From: Demequina mangrovi
Lineage (GTDB): Bacteria > Actinomycetota > Actinomycetes > Actinomycetales > Demequinaceae
Assembly (NCBI RefSeq): GCF_000759715.1
Contig: NZ_BBLU01000012.1
Coordinates: forward strand, 1-46,773
Direction: 5' to 3'
DNA: 46,773 bases
Of this stretch, positions 1-9,162 are shown one piece after another. Made by a program: the position numbers and the translations under genes. The notes beneath the pieces were generated by a model. That model saw nothing but the letters and a program-made list of their open reading frames with translations, had not been told where the DNA came from and did no database searches. How positions within the stretch are numbered: position 1 is the stretch's first letter; every line of letters begins with the position of its first letter.

Positions 1-3
1 CGG

Positions 4-89
4 TGTCCGAGGGGGGACTTGAACCCCCACGCCCTAATACGGGCACTAGCACCTCAAGCTAGCGCGTCTGCCAATTCCGCCACCCGGAC
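4..89 (-). tRNA. tRNA-Leu (anticodon GAG)
   Basis: The minus strand folds as a class II tRNA: acceptor stem GTCCGGG/CTCGGAC, anticodon stem CTAGC/GCTAG with loop TTGAGGT (anticodon GAG, reading CUC/CUU leucine codons), a long variable arm, and a GGTTCAAGTCC-type T arm. The discriminator base is A. It is followed by CCG rather than CCA, so the terminal A must be added by the CCA-adding enzyme. A TAAAGT hexamer (133-138, minus strand) is a possible -10 with no clear -35. The window starts at the tRNA 3' end, so an integration site there cannot be examined. Confidence 0.95.
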
Positions 90-194
90 AGGTGGTCCGA
101 GGAGCTCTTCCGAGCGCCTCAGCGCGAGAAGAACTTTAGCACGGTCTGGAGACGGCTCTTGACCACTTTCCGGAATGACTTGGTGATACCGCCG

Positions 195-338
195 TCATGT
201 GAAGATGCTGACGCCACCCGGGCCGACCAGCAGACCGACGACGATCAGGACGATGCCCCAGAGCACCTGCTTCTGGAAGAGGCGGATGATTCCCGCGACG
301 ACGAGGATGACGGCGAGGAGCCAGAGGATGAAGGTCAT
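195..338 (-). CDS. GPGG-motif small membrane protein (47 aa)
   Basis: A 47-residue ORF starts at ATG 338 after a strong AAAGGAAG ribosome binding site. The protein is almost entirely hydrophobic: one membrane helix at about residues 3-20, a short polar turn with RLFQKQ, and a second helix at about 26-38. It ends in the motif GPGGVSIF. Short two-helix proteins with this C-terminal GPGG motif are widespread and uncharacterised in actinobacteria. It lies alone between the tRNA-Leu gene and a divergent small membrane protein gene. Function unknown. The call rests on the motif, the size and the ribosome binding site. Confidence 0.85.
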   Translation of the reverse strand: MTFILWLLAVILVVAGIIRLFQKQVLWGIVLIVVGLLVGPGGVSIFT

Positions 339-552
339 GGTGCTTCCTTTCGTTCGGTCATGCGATGTCAGGTTGTTGCACCGGGGTCAACCATCGGCGA
401 CGCCCCAGGTATTCCAACCTCTTGCTCATCGTCGCTCAGAACGCCCGTTCGCGCGCGTCGACCGGAGGGACCTTCGACCCTCGTCGGAGGTGCCCGCGCG
501 CGTAGCGTGAGGAGCGGTCCCCCACAGCCCGTTCGGCGGCAGGAGGTGCACC

Positions 553-924
553 GTGATCGCGTCGGTGCGAGACGTGATCTCGACCGCGTTCGTCGCGGTC
601 GCGGCGGCGCTCGCGTGGGGGCACGCGACCGGCGCGGACATCCCCTTCACGGACTCCGCGCGCGTGACCGCAGGGCTCGTCTACCTGTTCGGATTGGGCG
701 CGTGCGCGACCTTCTCGGCCGAGTCCTGGGAGTCCGACCCGACCCGCAAGCGGTGGTACCACCGGATCGGCTCGCTGCTGAGCGTCGTCGCGACCGGCGC
801 GCTCGTGTGGGCGCTGGTGACCGGCGCGACGGCGGCGGTGGTCCTGCTCGCGGTCACGGTCCTCGTGAAGTGGGCCATGGCGACGCTGCGGCACCTGCTC
901 ACGAAGGCTCCTGTCGCCGCCTGA
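553..924 (+). CDS. Hypothetical four-helix membrane protein (123 aa)
   Basis: GTG start preceded by a near-perfect AGGAGGTG ribosome binding site at 541-548, which fixes the start. Hydrophobic stretches at about residues 9-25, 38-55, 71-88 and 90-110 suggest four membrane helices, with a charged segment containing SESWESDPTRKRWYHR between the second and third. I recognise no family. Its last 26 bases overlap the 3' end of the convergent TIR-KAP gene (899-924), suggesting that the large gene arrived or was extended against it. It could be an ordinary orphan membrane protein; nothing ties it to the neighbouring defence-like gene. Confidence 0.65.
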   Translation: MIASVRDVISTAFVAVAAALAWGHATGADIPFTDSARVTAGLVYLFGLGACATFSAESWESDPTRKRWYHRIGSLLSVVATGALVWALVTGATAAVVLLAVTVLVKWAMATLRHLLTKAPVAA

Positions 925-3900
925 CGGGGGCCCGCGCCGGGCCGCTGCGGCGGCGACGCGTGGGTGACGGCACGCCCCGCGGGGCGTCGAACGCGTAGCG
1001 CCGTACCGCTGGCAGCCAGTGCGCCGCGTCCGCGCACACGGGCGGCTCCGCGTCGGCCTCCGTTTGCGCGACCACCGTCCCCACCAGCGCCGCGAGGCCG
1101 CTGGGGAGTCCGCTGGCGATCTCGGCGAGAGGCGCCGCATCCTCGCTGACAGCAAGGACGTCGAAGAGGACACGCGCGTCGGCAAGGTGCGCGACCTGCG
1201 CGGCAATCAGCATCACGAGGGCCGCACGCCGCGCCGAGGTGATGCCCTTCCCCGTCGGGTCGTTCGCGGCGCGCACGAGGCGATAGATATTCACCATGCG
1301 CACGCCATTGCGAGGAGACGTGAGGTGCGGCATCACCGCGGCGATGAGGGCGATCTCCTCAGGCTCCAGCAGCAACGCCCGCGCCTCGACCTCGACCGGG
1401 GGCCTCGGAGCGGGCGCACTGGGCGCCGTGAATATCGCATCCGCCTCCGCGCCTTCGCCTAGATTGTCCGCGACCTCTCGCAGCAAGTCCGCATCCGAAA
1501 GCGGCACCGAGCCCCGTTCTTCTTCTCCGAGTAGGCGCAGAGTGTTGGCCGCTTCGTTGCGCCCCTGGGGTGCGGATCCGACCACAGGCCCGCGTTCCCG
1601 ACCAGCGGCGCCAGCTGCGCTTGGGTCGCCGTCGCCCACGGGCTCGGCCGCGTCGACTGCGCCCTGCTCGCCGACCAGCCCCTGCACGAACGACCCGAAG
1701 TCCTCCACGGTCCGAAAGTCCGGGATCTTGTAGGCGATCTGGAAGATCTTCTCCAGGTACTCGACCGTGGTCGCGGCGCGCCCTGCATGCGCACGCGACA
1801 GGCCTGCTCGATCGGCACGAGCGGTGAGCATGTCGGGGAACTTGCGGGTGAGCGACGCCTCAAGCCAACGGGGGTCGACCGCGACCACCACCACGAAGCC
1901 TGTCTCAGCGAGCAAGAGGTGGACGGTTTCGAGGACCTCCACCACGCGCTCATGCGAGCAACGGTCGAGGTCGTCGACGTATAGGACGATGCGCTCCCTG
2001 GCGGGATCCTGCCCGACCACGTCGAACAGTCGCCTCAGTTGCCCCTGGGCGATCGCGTGGACACCCAATCGCTCTCGTAGCGCGTGATCCGCCCGGAGCT
2101 CGTTCGCGAGGTCGGCGACGGTCGGGTTCCGCAGCGTCCGCCGCCGCTTCTCGAGGTTCTCGATGCGAGCATCGATCGCGTGCATCTCGTCGTCGACTGC
2201 ACGCGACACCACCCCAAGCCGTGCGAGGGACCGCCGCAACGGACCCACCGCAGCACCGAGGGCCGCGATCACCGCTGCCGCCACGGCGAACCCTCCAGGA
2301 AGCGCGAGATGGGTGAGCACGATCCCGGCAGCAGCGAGCACGAGCGCCACGACGATCAGCACCAGGTCGCGCCAATGCGGACGCGCGGTGCGGACGACGT
2401 TCCATGCGTATCGCGTCCCACGCAGCTCGTCAGCGAGCCTACCGAGGTTGAGCCCCTTAAGCGGGCCGCTCTCGTCGAGCGCGTTCGCAGCCTCCTCAAG
2501 GACCACTCTCGCCTGCCTCGCCTTGAGCGCGTCGCGCTCCGCGCGCGCCTGTGCCAGGTCAGCTGCCGCGTCTTTCGCGACCGAGGCCCTGACGACCTCC
2601 TTGTCGCCGATCTCGTCCCAGACCGCCTGCAGCAGGCTCGCAAGCAGTTCCGACTCGGCGTAATGCCAGGCGTTGAAGCGCACGTGACGCACGCGTCGCA
2701 CGAAGCCGGGCTTGCCTTGGTGCGAGTCGACCTGTTCTGCGAGCTGCTCCATGAACGACGACTTCCCCGACCCCCACGCACCGAAAACCGCGATCGCGAT
2801 CGGTGGGCTCACGGCCTTCGACGCGATTAGCGCCGCCATCGCTGCCCGATCCCGTGTCGAGCGGTGCAGCGTGTCGGTGACGCTCGGAGTGTCGGGCGAG
2901 TAGCCCGCGGTGAGCAGACCTGCCCCGTCCGACTCCTCTGCCTCAACTGCCGCTGGTGCAGCAAGCATGCGTTCGACGGCGTCCAGGTCCTCACCCGCAG
3001 GCTTGTTGCGCCAAGCCTCAAGCAGTGCGGTCCGGAAGTCTTGCGGGGTGATGCCGAACACCTTCGCGACCGCGGGATCGCTGTCGGCGCCTCGGACCGC
3101 GACGGCGACGACATGGCGTGAGTCCACCTCCAGCGCGCCGACCGCGCCGCAGACGTCAACGGCCTGGTCCACGAGGTCATGCGCGGTCGGAAGCGACGCG
3201 TCGGTAGGGCGGCCCGACCTCATACGCCCCAGCTCCACCCCCAGTCCAGCGAGCGCCTGCGCGACAGATTCTCGGGACATGCGGCCGATCGCCGCATACG
3301 GCGCCGCCGTGACTGACGATGTGCGCGCCGCCTCGCGGTCCCGCGTGGCGAATGGGCGCCCGATCGCCGCGACCAGCAGATCGCCGGGCGTCGCCGCAGA
3401 GTGCCCCCGCATCCCCGCGACCTGACGTGCGAAGACCAGGAGCTCGTCTGCAGAGGGGCTGCGGCGCACATCGGTTCCGGGCGGCGCGGAGTCACCTAGC
3501 ACCTCCCGTGAGCCCGTGGCGGTCGCGCGATTCCCCATTCGCACCAGAATGTCACCGAGTGCATCGACGTCTTGTGCGCGGTCCAGCGCCTCGGCCAACC
3601 TCGCGACCAGGAGCTCAGCAATCGCGCCGTCGCCTCGCGCCATCCAGCCGCGAAGATCAACCGGCTCCTCGCCGCGAATCTGTTGAGGCAGGGACGTCTC
3701 ATCGATGGCTGCGACCACACCCTTGCCCGCAGCGACGACGATCTCCACTCCCATGGCGAAACTCATGCTCCGGACCGCAGCGGCTGACCACACTACGATC
3801 GCTGGATCCGTCCGTGCGGCCTTACCGCCGAGCAGCGGGTCCAGCACGCTCCACCCGCCGGGTGCCTTCGTGACTTCCAGCCCGGCTTCTTCCAGTTCGG

Positions 3901-3973
3901 CGGCAAGGCGTAGCGCGATCTCTTCGTCCTCGCGCACGTATTCGAGCCTCACAGTGCCGGGCGCGCCTGTCAT
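899..3973 (-). CDS. TIR / Clp-N-like / KAP P-loop NTPase, putative anti-phage protein (1024 aa)
   Basis: A three-part protein. Residues 1-135 read as a TIR fold: a VRLEYVREDEEIALRLA start, a WSAAAVRS segment, and Glu77 where TIR NADases carry the catalytic Glu. Residues 172-325 hold two repeats resembling the Clp N-terminal domain (inference). Residues 360-770 are a KAP NTPase: Walker A GAWGSGKS (398-405), FNAWHY (433-438), two inserted membrane helices (about 536-556 and 560-580), Walker B with DDLDR (667-671), and a VDPRWLE sensor region near 699. The C-terminal third has a low-complexity linker, then a typical KAP helical end. KAP NTPases and TIR domains both occur in phage-exclusion systems; NAD depletion triggered by a membrane-bound NTPase is inference. 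Composition is visibly less GC-rich than its neighbours, suggesting transfer. Confidence 0.85.
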   Translation of the reverse strand: MTGAPGTVRLEYVREDEEIALRLAAELEEAGLEVTKAPGGWSVLDPLLGGKAARTDPAIVVWSAAAVRSMSFAMGVEIVVAAGKGVVAAIDETSLPQQIRGEEPVDLRGWMARGDGAIAELLVARLAEALDRAQDVDALGDILVRMGNRATATGSREVLGDSAPPGTDVRRSPSADELLVFARQVAGMRGHSAATPGDLLVAAIGRPFATRDREAARTSSVTAAPYAAIGRMSRESVAQALAGLGVELGRMRSGRPTDASLPTAHDLVDQAVDVCGAVGALEVDSRHVVAVAVRGADSDPAVAKVFGITPQDFRTALLEAWRNKPAGEDLDAVERMLAAPAAVEAEESDGAGLLTAGYSPDTPSVTDTLHRSTRDRAAMAALIASKAVSPPIAIAVFGAWGSGKSSFMEQLAEQVDSHQGKPGFVRRVRHVRFNAWHYAESELLASLLQAVWDEIGDKEVVRASVAKDAAADLAQARAERDALKARQARVVLEEAANALDESGPLKGLNLGRLADELRGTRYAWNVVRTARPHWRDLVLIVVALVLAAAGIVLTHLALPGGFAVAAAVIAALGAAVGPLRRSLARLGVVSRAVDDEMHAIDARIENLEKRRRTLRNPTVADLANELRADHALRERLGVHAIAQGQLRRLFDVVGQDPARERIVLYVDDLDRCSHERVVEVLETVHLLLAETGFVVVVAVDPRWLEASLTRKFPDMLTARADRAGLSRAHAGRAATTVEYLEKIFQIAYKIPDFRTVEDFGSFVQGLVGEQGAVDAAEPVGDGDPSAAGAAGRERGPVVGSAPQGRNEAANTLRLLGEEERGSVPLSDADLLREVADNLGEGAEADAIFTAPSAPAPRPPVEVEARALLLEPEEIALIAAVMPHLTSPRNGVRMVNIYRLVRAANDPTGKGITSARRAALVMLIAAQVAHLADARVLFDVLAVSEDAAPLAEIASGLPSGLAALVGTVVAQTEADAEPPVCADAAHWLPAVRRYAFDAPRGVPSPTRRRRSGPARAPVRRRQEPS

Positions 3974-4055
3974 GGGCCATTCTCACCACGGCACGCGACA
4001 AGAGTCCAGGGAGATCCCGCCTTGGAGACAATTCGTACGCCTCAAGACGAAGACG
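3974..4055. other. Junction between acquired-looking gene and mutasome operon
   Basis: Short gap between the start of the TIR-KAP gene and the end of dnaE2, with composition lower in GC than the flanking core gene. No clear promoter, terminator or repeat is visible. The TIR-KAP start has only a weak GAGAATGG-like element before it, so its transcription signal is unclear. Confidence 0.35.
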
Positions 4056-7000
4056 TCACCGGAAGTCGCGGCTCTTCGAGGGCACCTTGAGCGACAGCGG
4101 CGAAAGGTGCTCCGCGACGAGGTTGGTCGCGCCGTCGGCCCGCTCGATGCGGCCGCGGATGATGAGCGCGGGCGAGCGGCGAGCGACGGCCTGGAACCTC
4201 TTCCACACCCCGACCGAGCAGATGACGTTGAGGAAGCCCGTCTCGTCCTCGAGCGAGATGAACGTGACGCCGCGCGCCGTGCCGGGCCGCTGGCGGTGCG
4301 TGACCACGCCGGCGACGGTGACGCGCCGCTCCGCCTCGTGGGTGAGCACCTCCGCGACGCGGAGCACGCCCGCCTTGTCGAGGCCCTCGCGCACGAAGCG
4401 CGTCGGGTAGCCCTCGACCGAGACGCCCGAGGCCCACACGTCGGCCACAGCCTCCTCGACCACGCTCATGCCGGGCAGCATGGGCGCCTGCGCGCCGGGC
4501 ACGGTCCCGGGCAGCGTGTCGGGTCCCTCGCGCGACAGCACCCCCGACGCCCACAGTCCCTCGCGTCGCGTCACGCCGAGACGTTCGAGCGCGCCCGCGG
4601 TGGCGAGCGCCTCCCACTGGGCGGTGGTCAGCCCCTTCTCGGGCGCGAGGCCCGCCTGACCGGAGACGCCCTTGGGTCGGATGCGCACCCGGCGCGCCAT
4701 GTCGTGCAGATCCGCGAACGGACGCTCCTCCCGCGCGGCCACGATCGCCGCCGCGGCATCGTCCCCGAGCCCGCGCACCGCGCCCAGCCCCATCCGCACG
4801 CCCAGCAGCGGGTCGACGTGCACGAGCCGCGCCATGTCCTCGCGCACCTCCTCCGGCGTCGGGAACGGCGCCTCGAGCTTCTCGACGCGCGCGAGCGCCT
4901 CGGAGCGCACCACGCAGGGTCGCAGGATCGCCTGACCGTGGCGGCGCGCATCCGCAGCGAGCGACTGCGGCGAGTAGAAGCCCATGGGCTGCGCCGCGAG
5001 CAGGCCCGCGTAGAAGGCTGCGGGCCGGTTCACCTTGAGCCAGCTCGACGCGTAGACCAGGTACGCGAACGAGAACGAGTGCGACTCCGGGAAGCCGAAG
5101 TCCGAGAACGCCTTGAGCTTGTCGAAGATCTGGTGCGCGACCTCGGCTGTGATCCCGCGCTCGTTCGCGCCGACCATGAAGCGCGCGCGCAGCGCCTCCA
5201 TCCGCTCGGGGCTGCGCTTGGAGCCCATCGCGCGGCGCAGCTGGTCCGCGAGGGCGCCGTCGAAGCCGGCGGCGTCCATCGCCATCTGCATGAGCTGCTC
5301 CTGGAACAGCGGCACCCCGAGGGTCTTGCCCAGCGACCTCTCGAGCAGCGGGTGCAGGTACGTCACCTCCTCCCGTCCGCGCGCCCGGTTGATGTAGGGG
5401 TGCACGGAGCCGCCCTGGATGGGGCCGGGTCGGATGAGCGCGACCTCGATGACGATGTCGTAGAACCGCCGCGGACGGAGCCGGGGCAGGGTCGCCATCT
5501 GGGCGCGCGACTCGACCTGGAACACGCCCACGGTGTCGGCGGCGCACAGGAGGTCGTAGACGGCCGGGTCCTCCTGCGGCAGCGAGTGCAGGCCGAGGTC
5601 CTCGCCTCGCACCTCCTGCATGTAGCGGAACGCGTACTTGAGCGCGGACAGCATCCCGAGGCCGAGCAGGTCGAACTTCACCAGGCCCGCGTCGGCGCAG
5701 TCGTCCTTGTCCCACTGGAGCACGGTGCGCCCGGGCATGCGCGCCCACTCCACCGGGCACACGTCGATCACGGGCCGGTCGCACAGCACCATGCCGCCCG
5801 GGTGGATGCCCAGGTGGCGCGGCAGCCGCATGAAGCGGTCGGCGAGGTCGAGGACGTTCTCGGGGATGTGGTCGAGCTCCTGCGCGGGCGGCGGCTCGGG
5901 CCACATCGCGTCGCGCTGCTTGGCCGCCCACTCCTCCTGCTTCTCCGGCGGGACGCGCAGCGCGCTCCAGCGGTCGATGGACTTGGACCACGCGTCCTGC
6001 TGGCCCACGTCGAAGCCGAGCGCCCGCGCGGCGTCGCGCACCGCGGAGCGCGGCCGGTACTGGATCACGTTCGCGACCATCGCCGCGTTGATGCGCCCGA
6101 AGCGCTGGAAGACGTACTGGATGACCTCCTCGCGACGGTCGGACTCGATGTCGACGTCGATGTCCGGCGGCCCGTCGCGCTCGGGCGCGAGGAAGCGCTC
6201 GAACAGCAGCCCGTGCGTGACCGCGTCCACCGCGGTGACCCCGAGCGCGAAGCACACGGCCGAGTTCGCGGCCGAGCCCCGCCCCTGGCACAGGATGTCC
6301 GACCTCCGGCAGAACGCCACGATGTCCTGGACGATGAGGAAGTAGCCCGGGAAGTCGAGCGCCTCGATGACCGTGAGCTCGTGCTCGATCTGCCTCCACG
6401 CCCCCGGCACCCGCTCCGCGTCGGGAGGACCGTAGCGCTCGCGCGCGCCGCGGTAGGTGAGCTCCCGCAGCCACGTCGCCTCGGTGTGGCCCGGGGGCAC
6501 GGGGTACGGCGGGAGGTTCGGCGCGACGAGGTCGAGGTCGAAGGCGCATTCCGCGCCGAGCCGCGCGGCCGTGGCGACCGCCTGCGGGTGGCGACGATGC
6601 CGGAAGGCCATCTCCCCCGCGCTGCGCAGGTGCTGGCCTGGAGAGCCGGGCAGCCAGCCGTCCATGTCGTCGAGCGAGGACCGGGCCCGGACGGCCGCGA
6701 GCGCTCCCGCGAGGTCCGCGTCGCGCGGGGTCGCGTAGTGCGCGTTGGTGGTCGCGACCAGGGGCAGCGAGGCGTCGAAGGCGAGGTCCGCGAGCGCGGC
6801 GTTGACCTCGGAGTCGTACGGCGATCCGGTGTCGGTGATCTCCACCGCGACGCCCTCGCGCCCGAAGAGCGCGACCAGCCGGTCGAGCTCGCCCCGCGCC
6901 GCGGCGTAGCCCTCGCGCGAGATGCCGCCGGCGAGCGCATCGGCCCCCGCGCGTCGCGCGCCGCCTCCCAGGCCCGCACCCCCGAGCCCCGTGAGCGCCG

Positions 7001-7466
7001 CCCGCACCGGCCCCTTGCGGCAGCCGGTGAGGACCAGGAGGTCCCCGCCTCCCGCCTCGGCGAGCGACTCGAGCGTGTAGCGGGCCATGCCCTTCTCCCC
7101 CGTCGCGAGATGCGCCATGCCGATCGCGTGGCTGAGACGCGAGTAGCCGGAGGCGCCGCGCGCGAGCACCACGAGATGCGAGGCGCGCGGGTCGGGCACC
7201 CCGGTGGGCGGGTCGAGGACGGGAGGCCCGCCCGGACCCTCGACGGCGAGGCTGAGCTCCGCGCCGAACACCGTGGGCAGGCCGATCTCCCGTGCCGCGC
7301 CGGCGAAGCGCACGGCGCCGTAGAGGCCGTCGTGGTCGGTGATCGCGAGCGCGCTGAGGCCCAGCCGCCCCGCCTCGGCCGCCATCTCCTCGGGCTGGCT
7401 CGCGCCGTCGAGGAAGCTGAAGGCGCTGTGGGAGTGGAGCTCGGCGTACTCGGGCACGTCAGTCAT
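4056..7466 (-). CDS. dnaE2: Error-prone DNA polymerase III alpha subunit DnaE2 (ImuC)
   Basis: A C-family polymerase of 1136 aa, the length expected of DnaE2 and slightly shorter than replicative DnaE1. It has an N-terminal PHP domain (HSHSAFSFLDG at 11-21, ITDHDGL at 42-48), the palm motif PDIDVD (434-439) carrying catalytic aspartates, a fingers region, and a C-terminal OB-fold with little beyond it. In the mutasome it performs translesion synthesis and causes damage-induced mutation with ImuA' and ImuB. Its ATG overlaps the imuB stop by 8 bases, so translation is probably coupled. Regulation should come from the LexA sites at 9905-9932 upstream of imuA'. Confidence is high because of the operon context. 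Confidence 0.95.
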   Translation of the reverse strand: MTDVPEYAELHSHSAFSFLDGASQPEEMAAEAGRLGLSALAITDHDGLYGAVRFAGAAREIGLPTVFGAELSLAVEGPGGPPVLDPPTGVPDPRASHLVVLARGASGYSRLSHAIGMAHLATGEKGMARYTLESLAEAGGGDLLVLTGCRKGPVRAALTGLGGAGLGGGARRAGADALAGGISREGYAAARGELDRLVALFGREGVAVEITDTGSPYDSEVNAALADLAFDASLPLVATTNAHYATPRDADLAGALAAVRARSSLDDMDGWLPGSPGQHLRSAGEMAFRHRRHPQAVATAARLGAECAFDLDLVAPNLPPYPVPPGHTEATWLRELTYRGARERYGPPDAERVPGAWRQIEHELTVIEALDFPGYFLIVQDIVAFCRRSDILCQGRGSAANSAVCFALGVTAVDAVTHGLLFERFLAPERDGPPDIDVDIESDRREEVIQYVFQRFGRINAAMVANVIQYRPRSAVRDAARALGFDVGQQDAWSKSIDRWSALRVPPEKQEEWAAKQRDAMWPEPPPAQELDHIPENVLDLADRFMRLPRHLGIHPGGMVLCDRPVIDVCPVEWARMPGRTVLQWDKDDCADAGLVKFDLLGLGMLSALKYAFRYMQEVRGEDLGLHSLPQEDPAVYDLLCAADTVGVFQVESRAQMATLPRLRPRRFYDIVIEVALIRPGPIQGGSVHPYINRARGREEVTYLHPLLERSLGKTLGVPLFQEQLMQMAMDAAGFDGALADQLRRAMGSKRSPERMEALRARFMVGANERGITAEVAHQIFDKLKAFSDFGFPESHSFSFAYLVYASSWLKVNRPAAFYAGLLAAQPMGFYSPQSLAADARRHGQAILRPCVVRSEALARVEKLEAPFPTPEEVREDMARLVHVDPLLGVRMGLGAVRGLGDDAAAAIVAAREERPFADLHDMARRVRIRPKGVSGQAGLAPEKGLTTAQWEALATAGALERLGVTRREGLWASGVLSREGPDTLPGTVPGAQAPMLPGMSVVEEAVADVWASGVSVEGYPTRFVREGLDKAGVLRVAEVLTHEAERRVTVAGVVTHRQRPGTARGVTFISLEDETGFLNVICSVGVWKRFQAVARRSPALIIRGRIERADGATNLVAEHLSPLSLKVPSKSRDFR

Positions 7467-9162
7467 AGACGGCCTCCAGCGCCCACGCGCCGCCGCCGTA
7501 CGCGAGCAGCACCGCGGTCACCTCGTCCTCGCCGTCGCGCAGCGCGACCTGCACGTACGCCCGCCGCGAGGCGTCCTCGGACCACCAGCGCTCGGAGACC
7601 GGCCACGGTCCCGCCCAGGACTCGACCGGCCGGGGGCGGTCCCACACGGGGCCCTCGACGTGGCCGACGTGGCCCGAGGAGGGGTGGCGGTTCGCGGCGC
7701 GGGCGCGCTCGTCCGACGCCTCCGCCTCGAGCCGGACCCAGGTGGGCGGCGCGCTGACGGCGAGGCGCCTGCTGATGGTGACGGGGCTGCCGCCGGCGTC
7801 CAGCACGAGCGCGGGACGCGCCACGGGCGGCACCGTCGCGGGAGGCGGGTCGGGGATCCGGCCCGGCCACGGGTGCGCGACCGCGCGGGCGGGTGACGCC
7901 TCCTGGCCCCAGGGCGCCGCATGCACCCTGTCGCGGGGAGAGCGTCCGCCCTGCTCGGCGACCGCGAGCACGCCCTCGAGGCCCAGCAGCCCCTGGACGC
8001 GTTCGAGGGCACGATGCGCGCGCGAGTCCGCGCCCGACGTCCCGCCCCACAGATAGGCCTGCTCGGCTCCGAGCGGGACCACGTCCTCGGCGACGAGCCC
8101 GAGGGAGACCAGCCCCGACGGCGCGGGAGCCTCGCCCCCCTTCTCCCCGCCGCCCGCGGTGCCGGACAGCCAGCCCTCGAGCTGCCAGCGCACGCGGTCC
8201 GTCATGTGGCGCGCGAACGCGCCGGCGCGCGTGCCGACGTCGGTGCGCCACACGCGCTCGAGCTCCTCGCCCTTCTCGGTGCGCGCCGTGATGCGCACGC
8301 GCCCGCAGCGCACCCCCGCGTCGAGGAGCGCCTGGTCGAGGCTCGCGGCGGCGACCGCCGCGGCGTGGGTGAGCTGCTCGATCCGTTCGGCGGGGTCCTC
8401 GAACACGTGCTCGACGGCGATGTCCTCCTCGCTGCGGCGCAGCACCGGCGGCGCGAGGTCCTCGCCCGAGGCGAGCCGATGCGCCCACACCCCGACCGGG
8501 CCGAAGCGCGCGAGCACGTCCGCGAAGGGCAACGCCGCGAGGTCCCCGAGGGTCATGATGCCGAGCCGCGTGAGCACGCTCGCGAGACGGTCCACCTCGG
8601 TGCGCTGCACCCGCTCCATGGCCGCGAGCGCGAGCGAGTCGATGGGCGCGGGCGCGAGGTAGTCCCGCGAGGCTCCCGCGGGCACCAGCTCCGAGGACCG
8701 CGCCGCGAGCACGGCGGCGAGCAGCCCGTCCGCCGCGCCGACCGCGCACTCCACCCCCGCCTGCTCCGCGACCGCGCCGACGAGCGCCTCCGCGAGCGCC
8801 TCCTCCGAGCCGTGGAAGCGCGCGGCACCGTCCGCGGGGATCGCGAGCAGCCCCGGGCGCGTGATCTCCACGCCGGAGACCACCTGCTCGGCCGCCGCGG
8901 CGACGGCCTCGAAGCGGCGCGAGTCCCGCCCCTCGTCGTGCGGCAGGATCACCAGCTCGGGGCAGGCGCGCTGCGCGAGCCGGCGCGTGCTCCCTCGCCT
9001 CACCCCGGCGGACCGGGCCGCGGCGGACACCGCCACCAACCCGCGCCCGTGCAGCACCGCGGCCGGCGCGTCCGCGCCCAGGCCCGCCTCCGTCATCGCC
9101 GCGACCACGGGCCAGTCCGGCACCCACAGCACGGCGCGCCGCACCACGGTCACCACGCTCAT
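7459..9162 (-). CDS. imuB: ImuB, catalytically dead Y-family polymerase-like mutasome subunit
   Basis: 567 aa from the ATG at 9162, which overlaps the imuA' stop as ATGA. The N-terminal half follows the Y-family fold: VLWVPDWPVVAA at 11-22, AAARSAGVRRG at 47-57 and CPEL at 67-70. Where active polymerases carry the catalytic Asp-Glu pair, this protein has a hydrophobic stretch (GVEITRPGLLAIPADG at 97-112) without it, as in ImuB proteins. Its known role is as an adaptor linking DnaE2 and ImuA' to the beta clamp. The C-terminal region (about 350-567) is the ImuB-specific part. The much longer ORF upstream in this frame is read-through of imuA' sequence and was not used. Confidence 0.93.
   Translation of the reverse strand: MSVVTVVRRAVLWVPDWPVVAAMTEAGLGADAPAAVLHGRGLVAVSAAARSAGVRRGSTRRLAQRACPELVILPHDEGRDSRRFEAVAAAAEQVVSGVEITRPGLLAIPADGAARFHGSEEALAEALVGAVAEQAGVECAVGAADGLLAAVLAARSSELVPAGASRDYLAPAPIDSLALAAMERVQRTEVDRLASVLTRLGIMTLGDLAALPFADVLARFGPVGVWAHRLASGEDLAPPVLRRSEEDIAVEHVFEDPAERIEQLTHAAAVAAASLDQALLDAGVRCGRVRITARTEKGEELERVWRTDVGTRAGAFARHMTDRVRWQLEGWLSGTAGGGEKGGEAPAPSGLVSLGLVAEDVVPLGAEQAYLWGGTSGADSRAHRALERVQGLLGLEGVLAVAEQGGRSPRDRVHAAPWGQEASPARAVAHPWPGRIPDPPPATVPPVARPALVLDAGGSPVTISRRLAVSAPPTWVRLEAEASDERARAANRHPSSGHVGHVEGPVWDRPRPVESWAGPWPVSERWWSEDASRRAYVQVALRDGEDEVTAVLLAYGGGAWALEAVYD

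Noticed and set aside
3705..7757. Long plus-strand open frame of 1350 codons across dnaE2
   Set aside because: It lies antisense to a clearly conserved polymerase gene and its translation is low-complexity Arg/Ala/Gly/His, the usual shadow of high-GC coding DNA.
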